Origin: Scytalidium lignicola
Lineage: Eukaryota > Ascomycota > Leotiomycetes
Direction of reading: 5' to 3'
DNA: 64,000 nucleotides
Assembly (NCBI GenBank): GCA_002812745.2
Contig: NCSJ02000062.1
Location: 100,140-164,139, forward strand
The notes beneath the pieces are model-generated. The model saw nothing but the letters and a program-made list of their open reading frames with translations. It made no database searches and was not told the DNA's origin. A program made the position numbers and the translations under genes. Position 1 is the stretch's first letter. Each line of letters opens with the position of its first letter. Positions 50,616 to 62,490 of the stretch are shown here, piece after piece.

Positions 50616-51466
50616 CTACTCAGGTAGTAACCGTTGCATTAAATACTCGACTTCTACCACTTTAGTTAGGGGGATGACAAAGTCCTTGTACATCGACACC
50701 ACTGCATCCACATTAATCTTTGCAGGTCCCCCAGCACCGGTAATGGGATCCATGCCATAAGTCGTAGCCTTTAATCGTACTCTTTCAATGACCTTCTTTT
50801 CTACTGCCTCATTCGTAATGGCTTTATCGATCCCTTCTCTATCTTCGGTTTGGATCAATTTGGTAAACTTCTCACGTTCAGTCTGGAATTTCGATTCAGC
50901 TACAAACTTGCCAAAGTGGATCCTTCGACTCAGAGCTTGTAAACACGCAATATCACAAGTTGCTGCCGAGCCGTAGTTCTCTTGCGTTTCGCCTCTATCC
51001 CCACGTCCGAAATCGGCACAAGCAGTCGGAAGGAACTTCTCTAGGTAATATTTCTTAATATCTTCGTTAACGTTTACGGTATTTTTATAGAGAATCTTCG
51101 GGTAGTGCAGCGGTTGTAGTATAGGTAGTTCCAGCGCATCTGGAAAGAAGGGGTATTCGTCCGGGGACTGGAATCGGCGTATTCGGGAATCAACCTTCTC
51201 CCGTTCTCGATGCGTCCAATCCAGAAAACTGAGGTCGCTGTTGGGTATTTGGATCGCACCTGACTTGTATACCGTGCCGTTTAAGGGAAATTGGACTCGC
51301 TCGATGAGGTGGAAAGTGATGGTATCTTCTAATCGGCTGCAAGGAGGAATGGTTAGTCTCTAGAGTAGCTTTTTTTTAGGGCTAGGAAGGCTCACATTAG
51401 TTGAAAACGGATATTGTCAAGATCTAAGGCCTTCGAGGCGTCTGAAAGATCAATGGCTGTATCCAT
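50616..51466 (-). CDS. ARO7: Chorismate mutase (AroQ, eukaryotic allosteric type)
   Basis: Predicted 263-residue enzyme converting chorismate to prephenate, the branch step to phenylalanine and tyrosine. Exons 51466-51396 and 51336-50616 join in phase. Marks: [19 protein letters not shown] at the N-terminus, with the active-site arginine; [55 protein letters not shown], a conserved catalytic helix; and the C-terminal helix [15 protein letters not shown]. Length matches fungal enzymes, which are inhibited by tyrosine and activated by tryptophan. It is divergent from MDV1 across 702 bases. Confidence 0.95.
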
Positions 51467-52168
51467 GTTGCTTGTTAAGTCAGCAAGATGTTAATGCGGG
51501 GGAACCTTCGCCATGTTTACAAGGATAAACCTAAACTGAGACCCTTCTCTTCTAGATTCATATACCAACGTAAATCTATTCTATCCCTCCTTATTCAAGC
51601 TTAGTAGATTCCCATTTCGTCTGCGACTTTTCTCAAGTTGCATAAAAGTTAGGCTTCGACTGAGACCGGCGAGAAGCTCCAGTGGTTCCCCTTGTGTTGA
51701 CTTTGTGGGGTATCCCACTACGGCAGGCTTTATTAGCATTGGTCATTTTAACAACGAAGTTGTCGAGCTCAAGGAGCTGTTGTGGACATGCACATCGAGG
51801 AAGAATGGAAGCAGATATCCAATTATCTCGCAGAGTCTAGATGTGAGCTATATCAACCTGTATGAGTGGATCTCAGGGTCAATGCTCGTGGCGAGAAATT
51901 TTAACGATTTTATGTTTCTTTATGCCATATTGCACTTTTGGTCAGCTATACTTTGGCATTATGGTTCACCGTAGCCATTGGTACCTCACATGGGTGCGAG
52001 CCACACGATGTGGCTTTCCCGCGCATCATCGGCTTCATAGGGCGAAAGATAAACATCTCCAAGCCGAACCGGGGCAGAAATTCCTTCGACGACCTTCCCG
52101 AGAGCAGCAGACCGCCAATTCGGATCTTTCTTTTCATGTTTTGCATATTCGGATAAAGTGTTACACGT
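51467..52168. promoter_or_regulatory. Shared divergent promoter region of ARO7 and MDV1
   Basis: The two starts face apart over 702 bases. It must carry both promoters; no specific operator was identified, and frames here lack coding features. Confidence 0.45.
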
Positions 52169-54348
52169 ATGGCTGGCTCAGGCAGCCACAATGCCTTTGG
52201 GGATGACGATGAAGATGCTATTCTTTCGGTATGTTTTGCGGTATCCCAGCTGGCTTGCAGCTCATGCCAACGTCCTGCCAGACTCGAAGCTTGGAGGCCT
52301 TTGGACGAAAGGTTACAACAACGGCAGGCCATTTAATCGGCCCATTGTCCGATCCCTCGGCGAGTGCTCACTATCAAAGTGCGATGAGCGATATTCACAA
52401 GCAATTAAAGAGGCCAACCCTGCAGAGGAGTGTCTTCTCCTTTGCGAAGGCAACGCCTACAGAATTGGTTCGATCGAAGCTATCTACGTCGGAAATTCAA
52501 TACCGCGCCCTGTCATATGTGCCCGACGAGCTTTTACGAAATATCCCTGAAGATGAGAATACATATTCATTGTTTCAAGGCTTTCAAGCTACGTTACCAG
52601 AGACCTCACCGTCACACAAACGACATCATAGACGAGTATCTAGAGGTAGGAAGTTGATAGAGGATAATAATGACTCAGACACAACGGATGCTACACCAGC
52701 TCTAGCAAAACTTAAGAAGGTAAAACACGACTTGACCCATAAACTAGAGATGATGGGTATACGGAAAAATATGGCTAGCAGCGAGATCCATGAGATCGAT
52801 AATAAGATTTCCAATCTGAATAGCATGCGTAAGATAGTGTTAGAAAGACTTGCTGAACTAGAACAAGAGGAAGCTTTGCTAGAGCACGAGAGTATGTATA
52901 TCATGCGGTGTCTAAATTTGCTCAAGCCCAACTAACACCGTTAAAGTCCTGGACGTAGAGAACAGGTTGGAAGATGCACAGGAGCAACATGATGAGGCCG
53001 AAGCCCTTGCTCGAGAGGCCGCTGCGGAAGCTGGAGTAGGCCTGGAAGCATCGGAAGAACGTGCGATGGACGCCTCCTTTATGTCAGAGTCTATATACGA
53101 AAAGCTGCCAACTGCATCGAGCACACCAACGCGATCGAAGAAACACAAGACGGTTCGGCGGAAATCAATGCCAATATTACACGAACACTTTGAACCTGGG
53201 TCGAAGATACGAGAGGTACAAGCACATAGCGATTCGATAACTGCTCTCGACTTCGATGTACCTTTTGGCACCATGGTGACATCTGCCCTTGATGACTCTG
53301 TCCGAGTATGGGATCTCAATGCTGGAAGATGCATAGGTCTCCTGGAGGGACACACAGCATCTGTAAGAGCATTGCAAGTCGAGGATAACTTCGTTGCTAC
53401 AGGATCTATGGATGCTACGATTCGACTCTGGGACCTGAGTAAAGCACGCTACGAGCCACTAGACAACCTGATCAACAAACCTGCCGAAGAAGAGGACGAA
53501 GAAGAAGACGGCTTAGCATACGGCGATATAGAACCCGGTCCTATTATCCCTCCTTCAGGAACAATGGCTGATTGCCCGCTTTTTACACTGGAGGCTCACG
53601 TCGACGAAGTTACCGCGCTCCATTTCCAAGGTGATACGCTAATCTCTGGTTCTGCCGACAAGACTCTCCGACAATGGGATCTTGGGAAGGGTCGTTGCGT
53701 ACAGACTCTCGATGTCATGTGGGCTGCTGCACAAGCTTCTGCTACAATGGGAGCAAGTGACCATACGTGGCGCCAAACAGGAAGGGTGTCGGATTCTTCT
53801 GCAGATTTCGTGGGTGCGCTACAGGTTTTCGATGCCGCTCTTGCATGTGGAACGGCAGATGGGCTGGTCAGGTTATGGGATTTGAGGAGTGGACAAGTGC
53901 ATCGTAGCCTAGTGGGCCATACTGGGCCTGTAACCTGTCTGCAATTTGATGATGTTCACCTTGTTACAGGAAGTTTAGATAGAAGTATTCGGGTAAGTTT
54001 TCTCTCCCTCTCTGCCCTCTACGGCATGTCTGTCTGTCTTCCATCCTTGCCATGACTGACAAGCTCTCACAGATCTGGGATCTCCGCACGGGTGCTATTT
54101 ATGATGCTTACGCTTATGATGCCCCTATAACAAGCATGATGTTCGATTCTCGGCGTATAGTGGCCGCGGCTGGCGAGAACGTGGCTAAAGTGTACGATAA
54201 AACGGACGGAAGACACTGGGATTGCGGTGCGGGAGTTCTGGCGGAACCTCAAGGCAAACAGCCTGCCCTGGTCGAGAGGGTGAGGATAAAGGACGGGTAT
54301 TTAACCGAGGGGAGAACGGATGGCATTGTGGGTATCTGGACTTGTTAA
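52169..54348 (+). CDS. MDV1: Mitochondrial division protein 1 (Mdv1/Caf4 adaptor)
   Basis: Predicted 663-residue WD40 protein that links Fis1 on the mitochondrial outer membrane to the dynamin Dnm1 during fission. Exons: 52169-52228, 52282-52891, 52947-53992 and 54073-54348; phases close. The first exon gives [20 protein letters not shown], joining to [20 protein letters not shown], as in related ascomycete Mdv1. The middle holds a coiled coil (about residues 155-245), and the C-terminal half has WD40 repeats (from about 305) such as [14 protein letters not shown] and [13 protein letters not shown]. Length agrees with family members. Confidence 0.94.
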
Positions 54349-55111
54349 GGGGTCTCGAGGAATGAGGATGGATGGCTTGTAGATTTATTGTATAAAAAAA
54401 CAAGGTGGTACAAAATATATAAGGACATCCTGCTTTGGGATTTTTTTGGTCTTGGAATTAATTGTGCAATGTCAGCACAATTGTATATTAGTTACCAAGC
54501 TATTGACTAGTCCATCGTACATGTACATGCTCTCTTTTCTAATCTCTCTTGTCAATCTACTCCGAAAGGTAATATTTTCCTAGCTACCTCTTATCGTCTT
54601 GATAGCAATCTTAATCAATTACCTCAGCCTCAGCAATTCTCTAAGATCGCTTCTGGCACACGAGACTAATTATTATACTTGTGAGTTGTGTTTCGAATCA
54701 CGATTTTGAAACGACACAGATGTGCAACAAAAAANGTATTTGGCTCTCGGGGCTATCCAAGAATAAAGAACAAGGATAAGAGCAAGGAATGATGACTTTT
54801 ATTATCGATTTACTCAATTCTACAAACATCTGGTTCCACTTGAGAATAAAAATATACCTTTCACATAATTAGAAAAANGTTTGATACTAATCATTAGTGA
54901 TAGAAAGAAAGACAAAAAAAAAACGAACACAAAACAGGTGAAAACCCTAAACACAAGTGTAATTATACCGGAAATATTCATAATCCATATCTATACCCAT
55001 AACCCAGCTCCATTCCCCCAAACCCGCGTCTTAATATCCCAAAATCAAACTGTCTAAAAAAAAGCTATAACTTTTAAATCCAAAGGTCATTACTTTTGAT
55101 AATACTTCATT
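54349..55111. other. Intergenic, convergent 3' flanks
   Basis: AT-rich spacer with Ns at 54735 and 54878, each after an A run. No gene seen. Confidence 0.55.
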
Positions 55112-56686
55112 TTACTCAGTTCTCTTCCTCGTGTCTGGAATAAACAGCCACAATACAAGCATAAATGTAAATAATGCAATGACAATAGGGTGCAACACGA
55201 AAGTTCCAACGGCCTGGGCGAGAATACCGGTCATAAAGGGAGCCAACGCACCGCCAGAGCTACCAAAAGCACTGATAACACCCAGGCTACTAACTTGGTC
55301 CTTTCTAGAAATGGACCTCAAGAACAACGAGGCAGCGCAGGGATACACTGGTCCGAGTAGCAAGCCTACGATGGAGACAGCCACTGCGTCACCGATTACA
55401 TTCGGCACGAACCAGACTAGGAACTCAAAGATCATTGCACCGATAACGATACCATAGACGAAAGTTTTCTCTCCGATTTTGTGGGCCTGATGAGATAGCA
55501 GGAAACGTCCTAGTGTTATTCCTGCCCAGAAACCAGAGGTCACGTAACCAACGGACGTGGATGAGCCTTGGCGGGTGGTGATGAGAAAGGAAATGACCCA
55601 GCCCGAGATGGAGACCTCGGCACCTTGGTATGCAAAGATGAAGATGGACCCTAAGATGACAACTTTGAGTTTAAAGACTTGCACCATATCAGAGAAAAGG
55701 CTTCGGGAAGTTGGGCGGGGTTCTAGAGCAATTTGAAGGGTAGAAGAATTGAGGAGGGTTTGGTTTGATTCTGTGTCGTAGTGCCAGAATGCCCAGGGCA
55801 CTAAAAANGGTGTCAAGGAGGGTGACGCCTAGGGGAATAATATAGTATCGACTCCATGGTTGTCCAGCCGAGACAACGGTTGTTGCAAGGATTGGGCCAA
55901 TGGTTCCACCTACACCATAGCTGCCATGCATAAAGCCTAGCATCATGGTGCCATTTTGGAGGTTCGAAACGAAGACGTTTGCGATAGCCAGATTAATGGC
56001 CATGCCAAAACCAAGGAGGAAGAACACAACAACAATGACTGGAAATGGTGGTGCGAACACAATAGGTATGTAGCCACAAAGTATCAAAGAATGAGCCAAG
56101 AGCAGTGCCCTGGCTCTTCCCAGACGGAAACGAATCACGTCAATAAAGAGCGCTGCGGAGATAAAACCGATAGCATTGGTTATGAAGATGAGGGAAACGA
56201 TAGCATAGCCGATATTGTAATGTCTTTGAGAATGGTAAGTGGCTGATGAAGTTTGTGCAGGAAGATGAGTTAGTACCTTTCAATATAAGGAATCAAAGCA
56301 CCAGGTGCACTGTCGGATAATCCCATGGCAAGAGATATAAAGCATATGAACAGCATACGGAATTTGTTCATTGGGGGATTTGCAAAACTCTGTAGTGCAT
56401 CAAAGGTCTCTGGCTGCTCAACTGGACTGGCCGGTCGGCTCATCTCTAGATCAATTTGCGATGTTGGAGGGTCCACGGGCGCGGCCGTGATAGAAGTGGA
56501 GGGCTCATGTTGCTTAGGAGAAGATCTGATTTTAACTAGTTCAATAGGGTCTTGCTGTGTTTCGGGAACTGAATGATAAGTTCTGGGGAAAGCTCTTTGA
56601 GGAGCTCGCAGAATAGCCTCATGTTGCACCTTATTAGTCACAGGTTGCTCGATTTGTATGAACGCATGAAATGCATCAGCACTCAT
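55112..56686 (-). CDS. Major facilitator superfamily transporter
   Basis: Predicted 506-residue MFS permease. Exons 56686-56277 and 56223-55112. The frame closes only if the N at 55808 is removed: with it, a short frame ends soon after; without it, the sequence reads IPLGVTLLDT then FLVPWAFWHYDTES and continues through the remaining membrane segments to the stop. The first ~107 residues are hydrophilic and cytosolic; then come 12 or so hydrophobic segments, with GYAIVSLIFITNAIGF, FGMAINLAIANVFVSNLQN, GGTIGPIL and GPVYPCAASLFL as conserved parts. The arrangement resembles the FucP/Bsc6-like sugar or unknown-substrate MFS branch. Substrate unknown. Confidence 0.87.
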
Positions 56687-57433
56687 TTTGGGAAAGTATC
56701 CAGCGTCAGCTTGGAGAGAGATTAAGGAGGATAGACAGAGGAATATTAGAAGGTAGACATGAGAAATGGAAGCAGAAGAAGAAGCAGAAGAAAGAAGAGA
56801 AAGAAGAAAAAATATCAGGAGATACTTATTTGCATAAGTGACGAAGAAAAAAAATAACTGCTTAATAAAACAAAAAGGTGTGCAGGTCAATGTCAGATCG
56901 GCCGCCAGCTTTGCGGTCTGGAGCTGCGCACCAGAAAGGACTCTTGGCATTGGCTGTTTTCTGGTCACATTCCTCAGATTCGTATCTGTTTCCCACTTGC
57001 CGTCAGCTTCCGGCGTGCCACCGTGTCTAAGGGGGGTCGACATCGTGAGAATTCTGCAGAGTCTTGCGGGCTCCACCAGGTCCGATCTCGCGGGTTCCTT
57101 CAGTCGTAGTGTTGCCATGTATTGGAGCTCAGGTCACGATAAGGAGCGAAGGGAGGCAAAAAGGAGGGGCAGGGCTCAGGGCTCGCTCGCTAGAACTCTC
57201 GGATCTTTAATTCCAGCGCTCCGAGCTGGCAGGGGCAGCACGCACGGGCCACAGAGCGTGAAAATAACTGGCTGGTCATTCACGTGTGGAAAGTTTTGTG
57301 TTCGGAATTCATATTGAGCTTCAACGTTTGCGAAGCATACATACTCAAAGACAATGAAGACCGACGCTAGTACCTGACTGTCTTCGATCCCACTGGCATT
57401 ACTTCCATTTGCTTCATTAGCAGTGTCGCAATC
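56687..57433. other. Divergent promoter region, MFS and EIF1AD-like
   Basis: The two starts face apart. An open frame continues upstream of the MFS start but looks like leader sequence, including a purine-rich stretch near 56768-56855. Confidence 0.5.
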
Positions 57434-57912
57434 ATGGGCCGACCCAAGAGGAACGTGCTAGCCACAGCTGCTGCAACCTTAACCCCACCATCAGAACTAA
57501 CCTCGACTCAAGCAATTGCCCGCGTTGTCAAGGTTGAGGGAAACAACCTTTACACCTGTTCTCTCCCGGACCAGAGATCCATTCTCGTTGAGCTTCCTGC
57601 AAAATTCCGCAGCACCATCTGGATCAAACGCGGGGGATACGTCCTGCTCGATTTCAAGGCCGCGGATGAGAGACAAAACAAGATTGAGGGTGAGATTATC
57701 AATATCGTTCGCGACGAACACATGTGGAGGAAGGAGCCGTATTGGTGCGCTAGCTATCTTTCCCATACCATCTGTACCAGCTGCTGATGGTGTTCCATCT
57801 TCTTAGGCCCAAAGAATTCCAAAAGACCTCTTCATACCCCGAAGATTCAGACGAGGAAGAGTCCAATGTAGGAAAAATGCCTCCTTCAGACGACTCTGAG
57901 GATGATGAATAG
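57434..57912 (+). CDS. EIF1AD-like protein (S1/eIF1A-type domain)
   Basis: Predicted 138-residue protein; exons 57434-57744 and 57807-57912 split a tryptophan codon (YW). Residues about 20-95 form an OB-fold like eIF1A: QAIARVVKVEGNNLYTC, then LVELPAKFRSTIWIKRGGYVLLDF, and VRDEHMWRKEPYW at the edge. The C-terminus is acidic (DSDEEESN, DDSEDDE). This layout fits EIF1AD, a nuclear relative of the translation initiation factor eIF1A with a role in pre-40S maturation in animals. The stop lies 37 bases from the convergent ALG3 stop. Confidence 0.87.
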
Positions 57913-57949
57913 ATCCTCAGCTATGGCAATGCCTTCCTCTTTCAGCAAC

Positions 57950-59397
57950 CTAGCTCTTTTCAGAGACTTTGCTGTTCGATTTCGTTTCCTCGAGGGGCTC
58001 ATTGAAATCGTTCATAGTACCCAACCACACGCTCACCACGGTTGCCAACAACATACCTACTACAACTATCGAGCTGGTATCCGTACTTGGATATACATTC
58101 CAGGCCCACTCCTGAGCCATCCATAGGGAATACTGAAAAACGGGGTTCAGACCGCTTCGCCAAAGCAAAAACGGGGTAGCCCAAGCTATATAGGCATAGA
58201 ATTGGTAATGCAGCGACCGAGCAAATAACATTCCTATGGCTACCGCTGTTAAAATCGTGGTCATGATGTAGTTTGGTGTAACTCTGATGGAGACCGCTCG
58301 CTGTGCTGTTCCTAGCGGTTCTTCAAATTTTAGAGCTCGTTGAATCAACTCCATTGGCGATTTCCCTGAAAGACGCAACCACCTCGTCATAATGAAAAGT
58401 ATCAGGACACTCAGATGCCCAACCAACAATGATACCGAGAACTCTCTGCTTAGAAATGTGTCCTCACCCACAAACCTCCAGTTCACAGTCCACTTGAATA
58501 GGAATTGTCTCGAGAACTCAAACGCTCGACTCAAGTATCCAATCGCATTCGTTGGTAAGAATGCCAACGCAATCACAATTTGAAGTTGGGCCATCAACCA
58601 GGCCTGTCTGAGACCCCCTTGGACGCCCCTAGCAAGGAATAGTATGACTCCTACTGCAGGAAGAGGTAACAGTAGGGCCATCTTAATTCCAACGCCTAAG
58701 CTGTATGCCATTGATCCAAAAGTCCACATGCGCCGCTGGTACATGTATATAGCTACCCAGAGAGCAAGCACTGCGAACCCGTCGTTGAAACAGCGAAGAA
58801 GAAAGATGCTGTGGAGGCGTTTCGAAAGGACAAGCATGGGGAAGACATAGAGCGGTGCCTATATAATTCAAAATTAGACTCAGTCAGCCAATCCTCGAAG
58901 ATATGCATGGCTGGGAAGTAATATATACCTTCGCCCGTCTGTAACAAGCCATAACAATGGCAAGTGTCACTATGTAAACCCCACCGAATATTCGTTGCGC
59001 CATTAAAATATCCGTCCCTTTATTTGTGACATGGTATAACACCCAATAGATATACACATGTGCGGCAGGGTACACAAGTGGTCCAGTTCCGCCTTTAATC
59101 TGAGTATAATCCCGTTCTCCCTCGATATATTGCTCCACTTGCTCCATGTAAGCTTTCCAATCGATTTCCGTATCTGCGGAAGAAATATATTATTAGTAGC
59201 TGCAATATATATAGCGATGAAGAGCTGCAGAGGGAAAGCTTACAAGCTACGAAGGAAATAACGAGACTGCATAATAGCGCTTCAACTAGCAGTAGAAGTA
59301 GGGGAGCATATTTTGACAGTGGATGTCTCGACATGGCAAAATCTATGACCTGATTATACACCGTCATATATAACGGCGGTGCCTTGTTTTGAGCCAT
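57950..59397 (-). CDS. ALG3: ALG3, dolichyl-P-Man:Man5GlcNAc2-PP-dolichol alpha-1,3-mannosyltransferase
   Basis: Predicted 435-residue multi-pass ER enzyme that adds the first lumenal mannose to the N-glycan precursor, from dolichol phosphate mannose. Exons 59397-59244, 59173-58929 and 58858-57950 join in phase. Marks: [15 protein letters not shown] just after the first join (the family's catalytic acidic loop), [16 protein letters not shown], then [13 protein letters not shown], and [15 protein letters not shown], all conserved in Alg3. About ten hydrophobic segments follow the usual pattern. The C-terminus is short and charged. Confidence 0.95.
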
Positions 59398-59668
59398 CCT
59401 GAGGAATTGGAGTATTATCCTTTAAGATTTCGAGAATCCAAAGGGAAGTTGAAGCTGCAACACCTTACTCTAAAGTCCACATAAGCCTCGGAGGGCTTGG
59501 CAGGGACTTCTGGACAGGGGGAAATAAAACGTGAGGTACCTAAGGCAGAAGTGCGTCATCGCCCCGAGCTGACCAAGCTTCGTGGGGAAGCTCCAAACCT
59601 CTAAAGGAAAAAAACCAAGCCTCCAAATTCAAAGAAGTTTCAGACGAAGGGGAAAAATTACAGACACA

Positions 59669-60166
59669 ATGGCCTCAGTATCACGCGTCTCAACGTTGAC
59701 AAAACGTTCCACAATCTGCGCTCAATGTCTCCGCAACGTCAATTCATCTCGGACATTCACAACGAGGACCTTCCAAGCAGCCGTTTCCAAACGCCATACA
59801 GCTCCAAACCCCCTCTTCCGTCCATCTCCATTCTCCTCTCAATTCCTGCAACAGCAGCAGAACCGCCTTTTTGCCAACCCCACTTCCGCTTCTCTGACCG
59901 CCGACGAAATCCTCGAAGGAATCCAAGAGCAATACGCTACGGCACGAGACGAGTTCGAGATCGCAACGGAGGAAACGGAAAAGAAAACCGTGTATGCCGC
60001 AGATGACCGGGCGGCGGCAAGAGACGAGTTGCAGAAGTTGAAGGAAATGTTTGAGGAGGCGCTGCTAGGGACTCATGCAGAGGATGTGAAAAGAAGGGTT
60101 GGATCTCGGATAAGAGAGTTGGACGCCGCGGTGGAGGAGTTAAATAAAGCTGATTATGAGGATTGA
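59669..60166 (+). CDS. Mitochondrial-type small fungal protein, unknown function
   Basis: Predicted 165-residue intronless protein. The first ~45 residues are basic with Ser and Thr and no acids, as in a mitochondrial import signal, and include CAQCLRN. After a Pro/Gln-rich linker comes SLTADEILEGIQEQYATARDEFEIATEE and a charged, heptad-like helical stretch to the end, probably coiled coil. The ATG at 59669 is preferred over the in-frame one at 59582 because the presequence starts there. I do not recognise a named family. Divergent from ALG3 across 271 bases. Confidence 0.75.
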   Translation: MASVSRVSTLTKRSTICAQCLRNVNSSRTFTTRTFQAAVSKRHTAPNPLFRPSPFSSQFLQQQQNRLFANPTSASLTADEILEGIQEQYATARDEFEIATEETEKKTVYAADDRAAARDELQKLKEMFEEALLGTHAEDVKRRVGSRIRELDAAVEELNKADYED

Positions 60167-60533
60167 TGATGTGGGATTTGGGTAAAGGGCTATTGTGGTT
60201 ATGGGTACACACATTCACGGCATGCGAGAACTGTGCTATTAGAACGATTTTGTCATTGTAACTCAAGATTCTAACTTGCTTTTTGACTAGTAATGGAATC
60301 TGTACTGTATTTGACTTAATGTAAAGAAAATAAAAAAAAGACACTTTTATATAATCAAACAACGCGCGCTGACTTCTACATAAGTTAATGGGTATATGGC
60401 CGTTCCTTCAAGTAACATCAACAGACGGAAGAGAGAGTCATATCTGCATAACCACCAACACATTAGAACAAAGAAAATTCGTCAATCTGCTGTTCAAAAA
60501 TGCCAGCCCCCATCCCCCCCCCATTTAAGATTT
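60167..60533. other. Intergenic, convergent 3' flanks
   Basis: Spacer between convergent genes; nothing else supported. Confidence 0.55.
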
Positions 60534-61842
60534 TCAAGCATCGGGATCACTGCTACCCTCATCCTCAGGTTGCAGCTCGTCTTTAGTCGCCATCATATAA
60601 TTTCTCGCAGCAATTACCACAATTGCAATAGCAAGCCCGTTCCAGACGTCCTTGCCCAATTCCTTGAAGTCAAAATGGGTGATAAATCTACCTTCGGATT
60701 TCGGATCCGCAGAATCGAGCGTAATAATGAAAGCCATGGTTTTCGCACACATGATACCGTACAACAACGGGGGCTTCCTTGAGTACATCTCGACTTCGCC
60801 TTTGTTGTTGATACGTCCTGGTGCAGGAAGTGCTAGCGCTTGGCGATGTTGCAGCGCCAGGAAGCGAAGTTGGTCGACGATGGCTTTGTGAATCACGTCG
60901 TATTTCTCTCCTGGACGTGCAGCAAGAACGGTAATAACGGGGATGAATCGATATTTGGTGTAATCACCGTCTATCTCAGACCATTTTATGTAGTTTTTGA
61001 TCTCCTTCGCCATCATCTTTTCTGCAGGAAGATATATTTCGTATTTCTCTTTAACCCGGGCACCAAGAGTTACAAGAGACTGGAGTGCTCTTACGCCTGA
61101 GTTTATGATATTTATTAGTAAAAGACAAACCCATACCACGTAAGGATATTGAGTACTTACCTCTATAACTAGAAGCAAAGTTGTAGTTAATTAATGCATT
61201 TTTGACCCCATTTGTAAACAAGTCTTCAGGGAATGTGCTGAAGTCGATACGCCAGTCCGTTGGTAGTAAAGGTTCGTAACTGCGCATAGCCAGTCTTTCA
61301 AAGAGAAATTCTTCGTCCTCATGCCACTTGCCTCCTCTTTCCCCATTTCGGACAGCTTGAATTTCTTGTAATCGAAGGGCAAGCTCCGCCTGTCGGTTGA
61401 GGTATTCCGACGCTTTCTCCTCTGGAAGCTCGGGCTCGGCATCTTCATCAAGTTCATCATTGGATTGTTGGTCATGATAATCGTCGTCGCTGTCGGGTGG
61501 CTCGACCGAATCTCTATTTTCATTGTATTCATCCTCCTCCAAAATGTCTGGTTGACGGTGTAGATTCTCGAGGTTGGCATTGGAGTCGTTATCTTTGTCA
61601 TAAACATCGCGTCCTCTCTTACGAGGGTTACGTTTCTTGGTGTCTGAAGGAGAGAGGTATTTCTTGCTAACCCGCTCTTGCGCCTTTTCTAGAGCTTTAC
61701 GATCGTGTGGTACCGAAGGAGGAGCATATTCGACTGCGCTTTCGGGGCTCTGTTGATCGTTGGAGGTGATCGCCGGACCAAGCGTACGGCGACGTTTAGG
61801 AGCTGGAGATATAAAACTGAGAAGTTTACTAAAACGTTCCAT
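60534..61842 (-). CDS. Acidic fungal hypothetical protein, probably nuclear
   Basis: Predicted 414-residue protein; exons 61842-61161 and 61096-60534 join in phase 1. N-terminus: basic PAPKRRRTLG and KKRNPRKRGRD motifs fit nuclear import signals. Next a long acidic, disordered stretch (about residues 100-160), then a compact part with LLPTDWRIDFSTFPEDLF, ASSYRGVRALQSLVTLGARV and KWSEIDGDYTKYRFIPVI, which looks globular and conserved. The tail is again acidic (PEDEGSSDPDA). I recognise the type only as a conserved fungal protein of unknown role. Start at 61842 is the first ATG; the frame runs further up only through a GTG. Confidence 0.75.
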
Positions 61843-62382
61843 CTCGTCGTTTAAAACCCGAGGAAAAGTTATTGAATCAGTCTTGTCTCTCACTGAGTAA
61901 GGTGTCTCAGGTGTATGTCAGAGACAGAAACGCGATTGTGAGTTGGTCAAGGTAAAAATCGAAACTTCATGAAAGCGTGGGTGGTTTCAAAAGATGAAGT
62001 ACTTTTTACTAAACCCCCCTTCAAAGGGTACGGCCCTCTAGCATTGTCAAGACCGTGGAGACCTTCATTGTCCTTTGTCAAATCCACGTCCCCTAGACCT
62101 GGGCACGTCGGGGCTCGCTAGCGCCCGCTTGCGACCAGACCTTTCAGTTGGCCACCGACAAAGAAACGACGTCACTAATCGGCCAATTGGCCTCGTTCTA
62201 GTCTTAATTTACGAAATGAAGGATTGTCTTTCTTTGTTGATAATTATTATTTTTGATGTACACGCTAACCCTTCTCTTTTCTTTGATGAAATCTGTTGGA
62301 GGCTGAATTGTGGCATTGCAGAAAGAGAACTTAAATCAGGAAGGGTTAAATATAGTCAATCTTAAATTATCTATATAGGTTA
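61843..62382. other. Intergenic between hypothetical gene and transposon
   Basis: Promoter side of the hypothetical gene, then AT-rich sequence up to the transposon end. Frame 62075-62365 is judged chance. Confidence 0.5.
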
Positions 62383-62391
62383 ACGTATTTC

Positions 62392-62425
62392 CCGGTCTGC
62401 CGGCGCACCCGGTCTATTGGCGCAC
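62392..62425. repeat. Tandem 17-bp subterminal repeat of transposon
   Basis: Two adjacent copies: CCGGTCTGCCGGCGCAC at 62392-62408 and CCGGTCTATTGGCGCAC at 62409-62425. They differ only at three positions (GCC versus ATT), all transitions of the kind C-to-T or G-to-A. Such repeats can be transposase binding sites. Confidence 0.7.
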
Positions 62426-62490
62426 TTCCCCACCCATTTGAGCATTCAACACCAAATATTCAACCACAAAACAAATATATTGCGATATAT

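Noticed and set aside
51074..51259. Possible tRNA-like GGTAGT / CAGCGGTTG string inside the ARO7 gene
   Set aside because: Falls in a conserved coding exon and does not fold as a tRNA by eye.
56687..57118. In-frame N-terminal extension of the MFS gene
   Set aside because: Includes low-complexity hydrophobic and Ser runs from purine-rich leader DNA; the ATG at 56686 fits the family better.
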